From NCBI RefSeq assembly GCF_030386795.1, contig NZ_JANUQM010000012.1, positions 271,090-335,089 on the forward strand: a stretch of DNA of 64,000 bases. Direction: 5' to 3'. Of this stretch, positions 34,493 to 43,253 are shown piece by piece. Source of the stretch: Streptomyces sp. S.PNR 29 (lineage in GTDB: Bacteria; Actinomycetota; Actinomycetes; Streptomycetales; Streptomycetaceae). The notes beneath the pieces were generated by a model, which was not told the DNA's origin, did not search any database, and saw only the letters and a program-made list of their open reading frames with translations. Position 1 is the stretch's first letter. Each line of letters begins with the position of its first letter. The position numbers were made by a program, and so were the translations under genes.

Positions 34493-35197
34493 ATGACGGG
34501 CACGGATGCCGTGATACTCGACGACCCGGTGGGCGAGTCGCTGCGCGGCCACCACGCAGATCTGGCTCGCCGACTCGGCCGGGCCGCCACCTACCTGCCG
34601 GGAGTCGCGACCTTCTCGGCCGTACCCACCGATCCGGACTCGGCGGACTGGGCCGACCTCGCCCGGCTTCTCGGACGGGGCGAGTTCGCCGACATGTTCA
34701 GCTGCCAGGCGACTCCGCCCTCGGACTGGGAGCCGGTTTTCGTCCTCGAAGGACGGCAGATGATCTGGCCCGACGGCAGCCGACCCGGTCAGGCCCGTGC
34801 CGCCATCGACACCGGCGTGGTCGAACTCGGTGCGGCCGATGTGCCCGAGATGCTCGACCTCACCGCGCGGACCCAACCGGGGCCGTTCTGGCCGCGCACC
34901 CACGAACTCGGCACCTACCTCGGCGTCCGCGACAACGGCAGGCTGGTGGCCATGGCGGGCGAGCGGCTCCGGCCTCCGGGATGGACCGAGATCAGCGCCG
35001 TCTGCACAGCACCCGAGGCACGTGGGCGAGGCCACGCCCGCCGCCTGGTGAGCGCGCTCGCCACGCGCGTCCTGGCTCGCGGCGAACGTCCCTTCCTGCA
35101 TGTGGCCGAGACGAACACCACTGCGATCGCACTCTACGAACGGCTCGGCTTCGAGAGCCGTAAGCACGTGACCTTCCGCGGGTTCCGCACGCCGTGA
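34493..35197 (+). CDS. GNAT-family N-acetyltransferase
   Basis: A 234-residue protein. The C-terminal half is a GNAT fold with the acetyl-CoA loop VCTAPEARGRGHARRLVSALA and the final ALYERLGFESRKHVTFRGF (FR47-like). The N-terminal 110 residues are less conserved and may form a degenerate second GNAT domain. It starts 4 bp after the TetR gene and is probably co-transcribed with it, hence possibly induced with the exporter. The acetylated substrate is unknown; drug or small-amine acetylation would fit the context. Confidence 0.88.
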   Translation: MTGTDAVILDDPVGESLRGHHADLARRLGRAATYLPGVATFSAVPTDPDSADWADLARLLGRGEFADMFSCQATPPSDWEPVFVLEGRQMIWPDGSRPGQARAAIDTGVVELGAADVPEMLDLTARTQPGPFWPRTHELGTYLGVRDNGRLVAMAGERLRPPGWTEISAVCTAPEARGRGHARRLVSALATRVLARGERPFLHVAETNTTAIALYERLGFESRKHVTFRGFRTP

Positions 35198-35375
35198 CAG
35201 ATCCGGCACTCGGACGGCGGCGGGACGGTGAGTAAGTGCGTGGCCGGCCGTGGTCCGCGGGCGTCCAGTCGACGCGCCGGGGGCCGCGTGGCGAGCGCTG
35301 CACGGCCGGTGCCCGGTGGGACCGACGAGCCCGCCGTACAGGTCGGCGCGGCGGACTCGGCTGACGGTGACTCGG

Positions 35376-35864
35376 TCAGGCGTCGCTCAGGGCCTTCTGG
35401 ATCTCGAGGAGTGAGCTGGTCAGGCGTTCGTAGTCGTCAGGTGCCACCGGTGCGACGAAGTAGCGCTCGACGACCTGCGCGTGGACGGCGGCGGCCCGAA
35501 GGAACACCGTACGGCCGCGGTCGGTCGACTCCACCAGGACACTTCTGCGGTCCCCCGGAGCCGGCACGCGTCGTACCAGTTCGGCTCCCTCCATGCGGTC
35601 GATCAGCCGGGTGATGCCGCTGCTGGTGAGGGTGAGGTCGTCGGCGAGCCGACGCTGCGAGACCTCCTCGCCCTGCTGCCGGCAGAGCCTGATGAGGACC
35701 TCGAACATCGTGTGGCTGATCTCGCACTCCTGCCGCAGGGCCGTGTCGATCCGCTGTTCCAGGCGGGTCGCGGCCTTGATCAGGAGCCCGAAGTCGTGAA
35801 CGAGCGGGCTGCTGGCCGCACGGGCGGCCGCGTCGTTGTCTCGGTTCGCGGTGTGCACCAGCAC
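35376..35864 (-). CDS. MarR-family transcriptional regulator
   Basis: A 162-residue MarR protein. The winged helix-turn-helix reads EVLIRLCRQQGEEVSQRRLADDLTLTSSGITRLIDRMEGAELVRRVPAPGDRRSVLVESTDRG, with the wing Arg and Asp residues typical of DNA-binding MarR proteins. The GTG at 35864 is the likely start; another GTG two codons later is possible. It is divergent from a PLP-dependent decarboxylase; tandem repeats that look like its operator lie between them at 35897-35926. Confidence 0.9.
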   Translation of the reverse strand: MLVHTANRDNDAAARAASSPLVHDFGLLIKAATRLEQRIDTALRQECEISHTMFEVLIRLCRQQGEEVSQRRLADDLTLTSSGITRLIDRMEGAELVRRVPAPGDRRSVLVESTDRGRTVFLRAAAVHAQVVERYFVAPVAPDDYERLTSSLLEIQKALSDA

Positions 35865-35896
35865 TACTTTACTGCTTCTTCACCTACTGCCGCCTC

Positions 35897-35926
35897 AATT
35901 ACTGAGCAATCAATTGCTGAGCAGTC
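35897..35926. promoter_or_regulatory. Tandem 15-bp repeats, probable MarR operator
   Basis: Two direct 15-mers, AATTACTGAGCAATC (35897-35911) and AATTGCTGAGCAGTC (35912-35926), differ at two positions. Each contains TGAGCA with AT-rich flanks, and together they form an AT-rich island in the 119-bp divergent promoter. Confidence 0.65.
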
Positions 35927-35983
35927 AACGAAATCCTATGGTGGAGGAGCGCACACCAGCGCGAGTCGGAGAGAGGGAGATCA

Positions 35984-37345
35984 ATGGATCTGCAGCACTG
36001 GCTCGGCCAGGCCAACGACGCGATACAGGAGTGGGCCGACACCTTCGGGCCGTACGAGCAGCACCCGTCACTCCTCGTGGAGGACGACCGCTTCGCCGCC
36101 GTGTTCGAGGAGTTCACCGGACGCCTGAAGGACAACTATCCCTTCTTCCATCCGCACTACGCGGGGCAGATGCTCAAGCCCCCGCACCCGGCGGCCGTGG
36201 TCGGCTACCTCACGACCATGCTGATCAACCCCAACAACCACGCCCTGGACGGCGGCCCCGCCACGGCCCGCATGGAACGCGAGGCCGTCGCGCAGCTGGC
36301 CGTGATGTTCGGCTATGACACCCACCTCGGCCACCTCACCACCAGCGGCACGATCGCCAACCTCGAAGCCCTCTTCGTGGCCCGCGAGCTCCACCCCGGC
36401 CAGGGCGTCGCCTACAGCGCCGACGCCCACTACACCCACGGCCGCATGTGCCACGTCCTGGGCATGAAGGGTTACCCGATCCCGACCGACGACCGCGGCC
36501 GTATCAGCCTCGACGCGCTCGAGGACATGCTCCGGACGGGAGAGGTCGGCACGGTCGTCCTCACCGCCGGAACCACCGGCCTGGGGGCCGTCGACCCCAT
36601 CCACACCGCCCTTCCCCTCCGGGACCGCTACGGCGTCCGGCTCCATGTCGACGCCGCATACGGCGGCTTCTTCACCCTGCTGGCGGGCGCCGACGGCCCC
36701 GAAGGACTCCCCCAGGAGGCCTGGCGGGCCATCGCCGAGTGCGACTCGATCGTCGTCGACCCGCACAAACACGGACTCCAGCCGTACGGCTGCGGCGCCG
36801 TCCTCTTCCGCGACCCCGAGGTGGGGCGCTTCTACCTCCACGACTCGCCCTACACCTACTTCACCTCCACTGAGCTCCACCTCGGCGAGATCAGCCTGGA
36901 ATGCTCCCGCGCCGGCGCCTCGGCCGCCGCACTGTGGCTCACCTTCCAGCTTCTCCCGCCCACCGCCCACGGTCTCGGCCGTGTCCTGGGGGCCGGGCGC
37001 CGGGCCGCTCTGCGGTGGTCCGAGCTGATCACGGCATCCGACGTTCTGGAGCTGTACCAGGAGCCCGCACTGGACATCGTCAGCTACTTCCCCGTCGTGC
37101 AGCCGACCACCCTCACCGGCATCGACGCGGCATCGGCACGCGTCCTGGCGGACGGCATGGCAGCTCCGGATCCGGTTTTCCTGAGCACCCTCAAGGCCGA
37201 CCGCGAGGCGTTCACCGCACGCCACCCGAAGGTGACCGCGGACGCCCACGGCGCACGCATCCTCCGCAGCGTCCTGATGAAGCCGGAATCCGAGCACCAC
37301 GTGCAGCACATCCACGACCGAGTCGAACACCTCGCGCGGTCATGA
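35984..37345 (+). CDS. PLP-dependent group II decarboxylase-type enzyme
   Basis: A 453-residue enzyme. The PLP Schiff-base lysine is Lys262 in VVDPHKHGLQPYG, Asp223 of HVDAAYGG would hold the pyridine nitrogen, and HLTTSGTIANLEAL is the phosphate-binding region, all as in glutamate/tyrosine/aromatic amino acid decarboxylases. The substrate cannot be decided; the short N-terminus differs from glutamate decarboxylases. It is divergent from the MarR gene and so probably induced by a MarR ligand. Its 3' end overlaps the convergent phosphatase gene by 6 bp. Confidence 0.9.
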   Translation: MDLQHWLGQANDAIQEWADTFGPYEQHPSLLVEDDRFAAVFEEFTGRLKDNYPFFHPHYAGQMLKPPHPAAVVGYLTTMLINPNNHALDGGPATARMEREAVAQLAVMFGYDTHLGHLTTSGTIANLEALFVARELHPGQGVAYSADAHYTHGRMCHVLGMKGYPIPTDDRGRISLDALEDMLRTGEVGTVVLTAGTTGLGAVDPIHTALPLRDRYGVRLHVDAAYGGFFTLLAGADGPEGLPQEAWRAIAECDSIVVDPHKHGLQPYGCGAVLFRDPEVGRFYLHDSPYTYFTSTELHLGEISLECSRAGASAAALWLTFQLLPPTAHGLGRVLGAGRRAALRWSELITASDVLELYQEPALDIVSYFPVVQPTTLTGIDAASARVLADGMAAPDPVFLSTLKADREAFTARHPKVTADAHGARILRSVLMKPESEHHVQHIHDRVEHLARS

Positions 37346-38293
37346 CCGGTGGGACCGTCGTTGCCGCTGCCGCACGCCACCTCCCGTACAGACGGCTCGT
37401 ACGCGGTGGACAGCGCCGTACGACGCGACGAGACCCACGAGGCTGGTCAGGGCCTCTTGACCCGGGTCCAGGTCGGCGTGCAGTAGGTGGTGGTCCGAGT
37501 ACGGGGTCGGACGCACACGGTGCTTGAGCGGGACGGTGCCCCGCAGGAAGATGTAGTCGAACTTGCTCTGCCAGTCGGTGGTCGGCTTGCAGGTGCCGGT
37601 GGGCGAGGGACGGCACTGGGGGTCCGTATCCGCGGCCAGTGCCCATATCCCGGTGAGTTCGGGGGCGTCCGGCACAGCGTTGAAGTCGCCGAGAAGGACC
37701 GCGCGGTCGTGCCGGGCGACGTCTGCGGCGAGTACGCGGACCTGGTCCGCTCGGACTGCCTCTTGACGTCGCTGGGCGAGATGTGTGTTGAAGACCCGGA
37801 CGGGCCGGCCGCCCACGGCGGTGGTGACTGCCATGTACCCACGGTCCTCGGACCCGCCGTCGGGGTACTCCACGTTGACGGGGTCCGTCATCGGTGCCGC
37901 CGAGAGGACCGCCTGGCCGAAGGCTCCCGGGTTCCACGGCACTCCACCGCAGCGGCCCCAACTCCTGAGAACCGTCCCGTACTCGACGTGGTAGACCAGC
38001 CCGTGAAGGCGCTCCAGATAGTCCCGGATCATCTCGACATCACGCACACATGCCTCTTGCAGGCCGATGACCTGGGGAGCGTACGTGGCGATCTCCGCAG
38101 CCCGGTCAACGTTGCTTTGTTCGCAGGGATTGCAGATGTTCCACGTCATGACCCGGTTCGGTACGACATCCCTGACGGCTCCGACGGGCAGTGACCCGGC
38201 GAAGAGGGCACCGCTCGGTGCACTGGGGCCGACGAGCACCATGCACACCGCGACCATGGCACCCGCGAGCAGCCGCGTTCCCCTACTGAGCAC
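37340..38293 (-). CDS. Secreted endonuclease/exonuclease/phosphatase-family protein
   Basis: About 317 residues. The GTG at 38293 follows GGGAGG and gives a signal peptide (SRGTRLLAGAMVAVCMVLVGPSAPSGA). The EEP fold is shown by MTWNICNPCEQSN, VIGLQEACVRD, RVFNTHLAQRR, LLGDFNAVPDAPEL and YSDHHLLHADL, giving the Asn, Glu, Asp/Asn and His metal and catalytic residues. It is probably exported and acts on extracellular nucleic acid or phosphate esters. A C-terminal basic tail of about 40 residues (RQRQRRSHRS at the end) is not part of the family and overlaps the convergent decarboxylase stop. Confidence 0.87.
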   Translation of the reverse strand: MLSRGTRLLAGAMVAVCMVLVGPSAPSGALFAGSLPVGAVRDVVPNRVMTWNICNPCEQSNVDRAAEIATYAPQVIGLQEACVRDVEMIRDYLERLHGLVYHVEYGTVLRSWGRCGGVPWNPGAFGQAVLSAAPMTDPVNVEYPDGGSEDRGYMAVTTAVGGRPVRVFNTHLAQRRQEAVRADQVRVLAADVARHDRAVLLGDFNAVPDAPELTGIWALAADTDPQCRPSPTGTCKPTTDWQSKFDYIFLRGTVPLKHRVRPTPYSDHHLLHADLDPGQEALTSLVGLVASYGAVHRVRAVCTGGGVRQRQRRSHRS

Positions 38294-38340
38294 CGATGCC
38301 TCCCCGAAGTGTCCGTGGCGTTCCACCGGCAAGGCCCGTA

Positions 38341-38982
38341 TCACTGCCTCGCCAGTTTCTCCAGCCAGGGATGTCCGGGATGCACGCGCGTCAGCCATCC
38401 GCTGAGAACGTTACGCCGCGCCCGGCTCAACAGCGGCAGGACACCGTCGAAGTCCGCCTGATCCTTGGGCCGCGTCGCCTTCGCCTTGAACAACAGCACC
38501 AGCTCCGGCACCAGATAGGGGATGCCGTCCGCGGTCCGCTCGATGATGGCGTCGTACGGCAGACGCAGGCTCTCGTCCCGCCGGCAGACCCACATCCCGC
38601 CCTCATGCGGCTCGCGGAAGACATCGAACAGGAACTGACCACTCGCCGGATCCCGCAGCCACGTCTGGTGGGTGGCTGCGAGCGCCTCAGCTCCTGCCGT
38701 CGCCCAGACCCGTCCCGAGCCCACCGCGTCAAAAACGTACTCGGGGAACCGGTCCCGAACCTCCCCGAACCCTGCCGCGGGCACCGCGATCTCCAGATCC
38801 CCGTGGGGCCGCGACTGCCCTGCGCGGAACAGATCAAGAGCCCACCCTGCCACGACGCACCAGGGCGTGCCGACCCCGCCCAATCGCTCCGCGACCTGTT
38901 CCGGTCGCCAGGCGTCCGCCCACCGAGCGACCAGTTCGTCCGCATCGAGGACGGCGCCGCCGGCCGGCAGAGAATCGGTCAT
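38341..38982 (-). CDS. Nucleotidyltransferase-domain protein (ANT(2'')-like)
   Basis: A 213-residue protein. WCVVAGWALDLFRAGQSRPHGDLEIAVPAAGFGEVRDRF resembles the polymerase-beta-type nucleotidyltransferase core of aminoglycoside nucleotidyltransferases and related proteins (GWAxDL, RxHxDLEI). The second acidic residue of the DxD pair is Glu (DLEI). PELVLLFKAKATRPKDQADFDGVLPLL matches the C-terminal part of this family, with a Lys-rich KAKATRPKDQADF motif. Most chromosomal members have no proven resistance activity. It lies between two minus-strand genes with no close operon link. Confidence 0.8.
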   Translation of the reverse strand: MTDSLPAGGAVLDADELVARWADAWRPEQVAERLGGVGTPWCVVAGWALDLFRAGQSRPHGDLEIAVPAAGFGEVRDRFPEYVFDAVGSGRVWATAGAEALAATHQTWLRDPASGQFLFDVFREPHEGGMWVCRRDESLRLPYDAIIERTADGIPYLVPELVLLFKAKATRPKDQADFDGVLPLLSRARRNVLSGWLTRVHPGHPWLEKLARQ

Positions 38983-39023
38983 CGGACCAACTTACTGCCG
39001 CGACCCGAACGGGGTGCGGCTCT

Positions 39024-39896
39024 TCAGGTCGGGCCTGGGCTGCCCGGCCTTCCGTGGGGCATGGGTCCTACGGCGTCGAATCCCGCGTTCGGGCGACGGA
39101 GTTCCAGAAAGGGGCGGTCGCCGGTAGTCCACCGGCCGGTGAGGATCCATCCGGTGGCGTCGGCGGCGCGCAGCAGGGCGGTGGTGCCGACACGGGCCCA
39201 GGGAAAGGGGCGTCCGTGGCGGCCGTGGGCGTCCTCGACGCGGACGGTGAGGCGTTCGTCCACGTCCTGCGGGGCTGCTTCGGCCAGCAGGCATCCGCCC
39301 GGGCGCAGCAGGTCACGCAGGCGGGCGAGCAGCGCCAACGGGTCGCCCCCGATGCCGACGTTGCCGTCCATCAGCAGGACCGTGCTCCAGCGGCCCTCTC
39401 TGGGCAGCCGGTCGAAGACGGACCGCCGCAGGGCGGCTCCGCCTTGGCGGCGGGTCCGGGCGATGGCTGCCGGGCTGACGTCCACTCCGAGCACCGGCAT
39501 GCCCCGGGCGGCCAGGGCGGCCACCAGACGTCCCGGGCCGCAACCGACGTCCAGGACGGGTCCGGTGCAGCGGTGCAGTACGCCGGTGTCGGCGGCGTCG
39601 GGCGCGGCGCAGAAACGCTCCACGTCCAGCGGCAGCAGTTCGGCCGCCCCGGCGGTGAGCGGTGCCATGCGGCGCAGGTACAGCGGGCCGCGGCCGGTGC
39701 GCAGGGCACGGCCGTAGGGGTCGTCCGTCCAGGGCTCCCCCGACTCGACGGGGGTGAGTGGAGCGGGGCGGTGTGCGGGTGCTTGGAGCGGGGACGGCAG
39801 CGTGACGTGCAGGAGGTCGTCTTCCGGCCCGGTGTGCTCACCCGGCTCGGTTCGCGCGGCGGAGACTGTGCGCGTCCCGTGCGCCGTGCCGCTCAT
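39024..39896 (-). CDS. Class I SAM-dependent methyltransferase
   Basis: A 290-residue protein. The AdoMet motif is VLDVGCGPGRLVAALAARGMPVLGVDVSPAAIARTR, and later motifs are GRWSTVLLMDGNVGIGGDPLALLARLRDLLRPGGCLLAEA. The N-terminal 60 residues are Pro-rich. Its start ATG overlaps the stop of the DUF2064 gene by 4 bp, and that gene overlaps the GT2 gene in the same way, so the three are co-translated. The methyl acceptor is unknown; the neighbours suggest a glycosylated or lipid-linked metabolite. Confidence 0.9.
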   Translation of the reverse strand: MSGTAHGTRTVSAARTEPGEHTGPEDDLLHVTLPSPLQAPAHRPAPLTPVESGEPWTDDPYGRALRTGRGPLYLRRMAPLTAGAAELLPLDVERFCAAPDAADTGVLHRCTGPVLDVGCGPGRLVAALAARGMPVLGVDVSPAAIARTRRQGGAALRRSVFDRLPREGRWSTVLLMDGNVGIGGDPLALLARLRDLLRPGGCLLAEAAPQDVDERLTVRVEDAHGRHGRPFPWARVGTTALLRAADATGWILTGRWTTGDRPFLELRRPNAGFDAVGPMPHGRPGSPGPT

Positions 39897-40546
39897 CGGA
39901 CGGTCTCCGCGAGGGAGGCCAGGGTGGCGGCGAAGCGGGAACCGGGCGGGCAGCAGGCGACCACCGCGGCCGCGTCTGCCGCGGTGTCCACGTCGCGCAG
40001 CAGCGGCAGGTCACCGATCGTCAGCCCCGCCTCCGCGAGCCTGCGCCGTTGCACGGTTCCGGTGTGGTCGGTGGACATCGGGACGCCCCGCACGTACGCC
40101 CCGGCGCGGGTCGGGTCGGCGAAGCCCAGGGCCCAGAATCCGCCGTCGGCGGCGGGGCCGAACCAGGCATCGTGCCCGTCGCCGACATCGGCCAGCAGCT
40201 CGGGGGTGAGGTGCGGAGTGTCCATACCGACCAGCAGCGCCGGACCGTTGTCGCAGAGTGCGAAGGCGGCGGCGATCCGCTCGTCGAGGCCGCCGGACGC
40301 CTGGGGCACGACCTCGAAGCCGGGCGGCAGCCAGGGACCGGGGGTCCCGTCGAGGACGAGCACCCGGCGGCGGGCGGGAACCCGGAGCATCGTGTGGAGC
40401 GTGTCGGTCAGAGCCGCCTCGGCCAGGGCGGCCGCCTCCTGCGGAGTGAAGGGCGGGGTGAGGCGGGTCTTGACCCGCCCGGGCACCGGCTCCTTCGCGA
40501 TGACGAGCAAGGTGGCCGAAGCCTGGCCCCCGGGGTCCGAGTTCAT
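39893..40546 (-). CDS. DUF2064/TIGR04282-family glycosyltransferase-like protein
   Basis: A 217-residue protein with a nucleotide-diphospho-sugar transferase fold. It begins ATLLVIAKEPVPGRVKTRLTPPFTPQEAAALAEAAL, a hallmark of this family, and contains LLVGMDTPHLTPELL and DAWFGPAADGGFWALGF, where acidic residues would bind metal and nucleotide. The family is found in diverse gene clusters beside GT2 enzymes, and its reaction is not established. It overlaps both neighbours by 4 bp. Confidence 0.88.
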   Translation of the reverse strand: MNSDPGGQASATLLVIAKEPVPGRVKTRLTPPFTPQEAAALAEAALTDTLHTMLRVPARRRVLVLDGTPGPWLPPGFEVVPQASGGLDERIAAAFALCDNGPALLVGMDTPHLTPELLADVGDGHDAWFGPAADGGFWALGFADPTRAGAYVRGVPMSTDHTGTVQRRRLAEAGLTIGDLPLLRDVDTAADAAAVVACCPPGSRFAATLASLAETVR

Positions 40547-41271
40547 CGGGCACCTCCCGCAAGGCCCGCGTCGGCGACGGCCGTGGTAGCCGGCCGCTCC
40601 GCGAGGACCGCCCGCATGTCGCGCACGGCCTGCCAGGTGCCGCGCCAGGTGCCGGTGACCTTGGAGCGGCCCGTTCGCGGGTGGTAGGGCACGTCGGTCT
40701 CCGTCACCCGCCAGCCGGCGTCGGCGGCACGCACCACCATCTGCAGCGGATAACCGGAGCGCCGGTCCGTCAGGTCCAGGGCCAGCAGCGCTTGCCGGCG
40801 GGCGGCGCGCATCGGTCCGAGGTCGCGCAGGCGCACGCCGGTTCGATGGCGGATGAGACGGGCCAGCTCCAGGTTGGCCAGCCGGGCGTGTACCGGCCAG
40901 GCATTGCGGGCGGTGGGCCGACGGCGGCCCAGGACCAGGTCCGCGGTTCCGGCGAGGACGGGGCCGACGACGGCGGGCAGCAAACCCGGGTCGAGGGAGG
41001 CGTCGCAGTCGCAGAAGCAGACCACGTCGGCCGTGGCCGCGGTGAGGCCCGCGTGACAGGCGGCGCCGAAGCCGCGCAGCGGCTCGCGGACCACGTGCGC
41101 ACCCAGATCGCGGGCGATGTCCGGGGAACCGTCGGTGGAACCGTTGTCGACGACGATCGCCCGCCAGCCGGGCGGGATCCGCTCCAGCACCCACGGCAGG
41201 GCCTCGGCCTCATCGAGGCAGGGCAGCACGACGTCCACGGAAGAGGGGGATGTCTCGATCACCTCACTCAC
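40543..41271 (-). CDS. Family 2 glycosyltransferase (DPM1/polyprenol-phosphate type)
   Basis: A 242-residue GT2 enzyme. SSVDVVLPCLDEAEALPWVLERIP and VVDNGSTDGSPDIARDLGAHVV form the nucleotide-sugar site; the DxD-like motif is CDCDASLDPGLLP. TDVPYHPRTGRSKVTGTWRGTWQAVRDM is the polyprenol-phosphate-type C-terminal motif. There are no membrane helices. It is the first gene of a three-gene operon and is divergent from the response regulator at 41361, with an inverted repeat in the intervening 89 bp. The likely reaction is transfer of a sugar to a lipid carrier. Confidence 0.9.
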   Translation of the reverse strand: MSEVIETSPSSVDVVLPCLDEAEALPWVLERIPPGWRAIVVDNGSTDGSPDIARDLGAHVVREPLRGFGAACHAGLTAATADVVCFCDCDASLDPGLLPAVVGPVLAGTADLVLGRRRPTARNAWPVHARLANLELARLIRHRTGVRLRDLGPMRAARRQALLALDLTDRRSGYPLQMVVRAADAGWRVTETDVPYHPRTGRSKVTGTWRGTWQAVRDMRAVLAERPATTAVADAGLAGGAR

Positions 41272-41291
41272 CCTACGAGCGCAAAACAGAC

Positions 41292-41315
41292 ATAAGGGAT
41301 TCGGTGTCCTTACGG
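41292..41315. promoter_or_regulatory. Inverted ATAAGG / CCTTACGG elements in the divergent promoter
   Basis: The 89-bp gap between the GT2 operon and the response regulator contains ATAAGG (41292-41297) and CCTTACGG (41308-41315) in inverted orientation. The CCGTAAG core recurs as direct repeats at 45028-45046 in front of another gene of this neighbourhood, which suggests binding by the OmpR-type regulator encoded at 41361. Confidence 0.4.
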
Positions 41316-41360
41316 ATCGCTGACGTCGCTCACTGCTTCCCCCTGCGGCGGGGTCCGGAT

Positions 41361-42101
41361 GTGAGACTCAGCGGTGTGAAACGCGTACTCGTCGTGGACG
41401 ACGACCCGACCGTCTCCGAGGTCGTCGCCGGATATCTGGACCGGGCGGGCTTCGCCGTCGACCTGGCCGCCGACGGCCCCACCGCCGTGGCCCGGGCCTG
41501 CGCCCAACCACCCGACCTGGTGGTGCTGGACCTGATGCTGCCCGGCATGGACGGGCTGGAGGTCTGCCGCCGCATCCGTACGGCCGGACCACTCCCGGTG
41601 ATCATGCTGACCGCACGCGGTGACGAGGAGGACCGCATCCTCGGCCTGGAGGTCGGCGCGGACGACTACGTCACCAAGCCGTTCAGCCCCCGGGAACTGG
41701 TGTTGCGGGTGGAGTCCGTGCTGCGCCGGGCCGGTGCGCCCGCGGCCCCGCGGGTCGAGACGGCTCAGCCATGGCTGAGGGCGGGCCCGCTGGCCCTGGA
41801 CCCCACCGCCCGGCGCGCCACCCGCAACGGCACCGAACTGGGTCTCACCATCCGGGAGTTCGACCTGCTGGAGTTCTTCATGCGGCACCCCGGGCAGGCC
41901 ACAAGCCGGGAGCAGTTGATGCAGCGGGTCTGGGGCTGGGAGTTCGGCGACCTGTCGACCGTCACCGTGCACGTGCGGCGGCTGCGCGAGAAGGTCGAGG
42001 ACGATCCGGCCCATCCTCGTCTGATCAGCACGGTGTGGGGGATCGGCTACCGCTTCGACCTTCCCGGTTCGCAGGAAGCCGAGGTCGACGATGGTCGGTG
42101 A
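41361..42101 (+). CDS. OmpR/PhoB-family response regulator
   Basis: About 246 residues. The receiver domain has the acidic pocket VVDDDPTV, phosphoacceptor Asp57 in VLDLMLPGMDGLEVC, MLTARGDEEDR and VTKPFSPREL. The C-terminal winged helix (GLTIREFDLLEFFMRHPGQATSREQLMQRVWGWEFGDLSTVTVHVRRLREKVEDDPAHPRLISTVWGIGYRF) is complete. Start candidates are GTG 41361 and GTG 41376; I used the first. It overlaps the kinase gene by 11 bp. OmpR-type regulators bind direct repeats about 11 bp apart, which is the spacing seen at 45028-45046. Confidence 0.93.
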   Translation: MRLSGVKRVLVVDDDPTVSEVVAGYLDRAGFAVDLAADGPTAVARACAQPPDLVVLDLMLPGMDGLEVCRRIRTAGPLPVIMLTARGDEEDRILGLEVGADDYVTKPFSPRELVLRVESVLRRAGAPAAPRVETAQPWLRAGPLALDPTARRATRNGTELGLTIREFDLLEFFMRHPGQATSREQLMQRVWGWEFGDLSTVTVHVRRLREKVEDDPAHPRLISTVWGIGYRFDLPGSQEAEVDDGR

Positions 42102-43203
42102 CACTCTTCTCATCGCGCTCTACGCGGCGATCGGCGCAACCGGCGCCGGCCTGTTGGGCGCATTGGCCCTGCGGGCGCTGCGGAAGCGGTCCGTCGCCGT
42201 GTCGCTGGCCGTGGTCGCCGCCGTCACCGTGGCGGCGATGCTCGCCGGCACCATGCTCGTGTCGTGGGCGATGTTCCTGTCCGACCACGACCTGTGGGTC
42301 GTGACGATGGTGTGCTCCATGGCCGCGGTCGTCTCGCTCGTCGTGGCACTCCTGCTGGGCCGCAGTGTCGTGAAGGGGAGCCGGGAGCTGGCCGAGGCCA
42401 CCCGTGCCCTCGGGGAGGACGGCAGTTTCACTCCGCCTGCCGTCGCGCCCACTGCCGAACTCGCCGAACTGAGCCGCCAGCTGGCCGCGACCAGTGCCAG
42501 GCTCGCCGCCTCCCGGGAACGGGAGCAGGCCCTGGAAGCCTCTCGCCGGGAACTGGTCGCCTGGATCTCCCACGATCTGCGCACCCCGCTGGCCGGCCTG
42601 CAGGCGATGGCCGAGGCCCTCGAAGACGGCATGGTCGACGATCCCCGCGTCTATCACACCCGCATCCGCGCGGAGGTCGGGCGCATGAGCGCCATGGTCA
42701 GCGACCTGTTCGAACTCTCCCGCATCCAGGCCGGCGTGCTCGCTCTGTCCCCGGCCCGGATGTCGGTGTACGACCTCGTCGGCGATGCCATCGCCGGTGT
42801 CGACGCCCTGGCCAGGGAACACGGGGTACGGCTCGTGGGCGACGGCGTCGAGCCCGTGCCGGTGGAGGTCGACGGCCGCGAGATGTCCCGTGTCCTCGCC
42901 AACCTTCTGGTCAACGCGATCCGCCGCACGCCCGCCGACGGCACGGTCGCTGTCTCGGCCCGCCGTGAGGCCGACCGGGTCGTGCTCTCGGTGACCGACG
43001 GCTGCGGCGGGATCTCTCCGGAGGACCTGCCCCGAGTCTTCGACACCGGCTGGCGCGGCACCGACGCCCGTACCCCTCCGGCCGGCGCGGGGCTCGGCCT
43101 GGCCATCGTGCGCGGCATCGTGGAGGCCCACCAGGGACGCGCGGCGGTGCACAACGTGCCGGGCGGCTGCCGGTTCGAGGTGCACCTGCCCGCCGTGGTC
43201 TGA
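42091..43203 (+). CDS. Sensor histidine kinase, HAMP/HisKA type
   Basis: A 370-residue kinase. Three hydrophobic segments in the first 90 residues are followed by a HAMP-like linker, the HisKA segment with phosphorylated His161 (LVAWISHDLRTPLAGLQAMAEALEDG), and an HATPase domain (LANLLVNAIRRTPADGTVAVSA, GISPEDLPRVFDTGWRG, GAGLGLAIVRGIVEAHQGRAAV). It has almost no extracytoplasmic domain, so the signal is probably in the membrane. It overlaps the response regulator start-to-stop by 11 bp. A strong hairpin 18 bp after its stop probably ends the operon. Confidence 0.93.
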   Translation: MVGDTLLIALYAAIGATGAGLLGALALRALRKRSVAVSLAVVAAVTVAAMLAGTMLVSWAMFLSDHDLWVVTMVCSMAAVVSLVVALLLGRSVVKGSRELAEATRALGEDGSFTPPAVAPTAELAELSRQLAATSARLAASREREQALEASRRELVAWISHDLRTPLAGLQAMAEALEDGMVDDPRVYHTRIRAEVGRMSAMVSDLFELSRIQAGVLALSPARMSVYDLVGDAIAGVDALAREHGVRLVGDGVEPVPVEVDGREMSRVLANLLVNAIRRTPADGTVAVSARREADRVVLSVTDGCGGISPEDLPRVFDTGWRGTDARTPPAGAGLGLAIVRGIVEAHQGRAAVHNVPGGCRFEVHLPAVV

Positions 43204-43220
43204 GGAGCCGAGGAAACAGG

Positions 43221-43253
43221 GCAGGACCGACCGGGGAAACCGGCCGGTCCTGC
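43221..43253 (+). terminator. Hairpin terminator after the two-component system
   Basis: A 14-bp stem with one mismatch, GCAGGACCGACCGG / CCGGCCGGTCCTGC (43221-43234 and 43240-43253), encloses a GGAAA loop and begins 18 bp after the kinase stop. Confidence 0.7.

Noticed and set aside
38341..38982. Aminoglycoside resistance gene
   Set aside because: The core resembles ANT(2'')-type nucleotidyltransferases, but one acidic position is changed and most chromosomal members have no shown resistance role; called only as a domain match.
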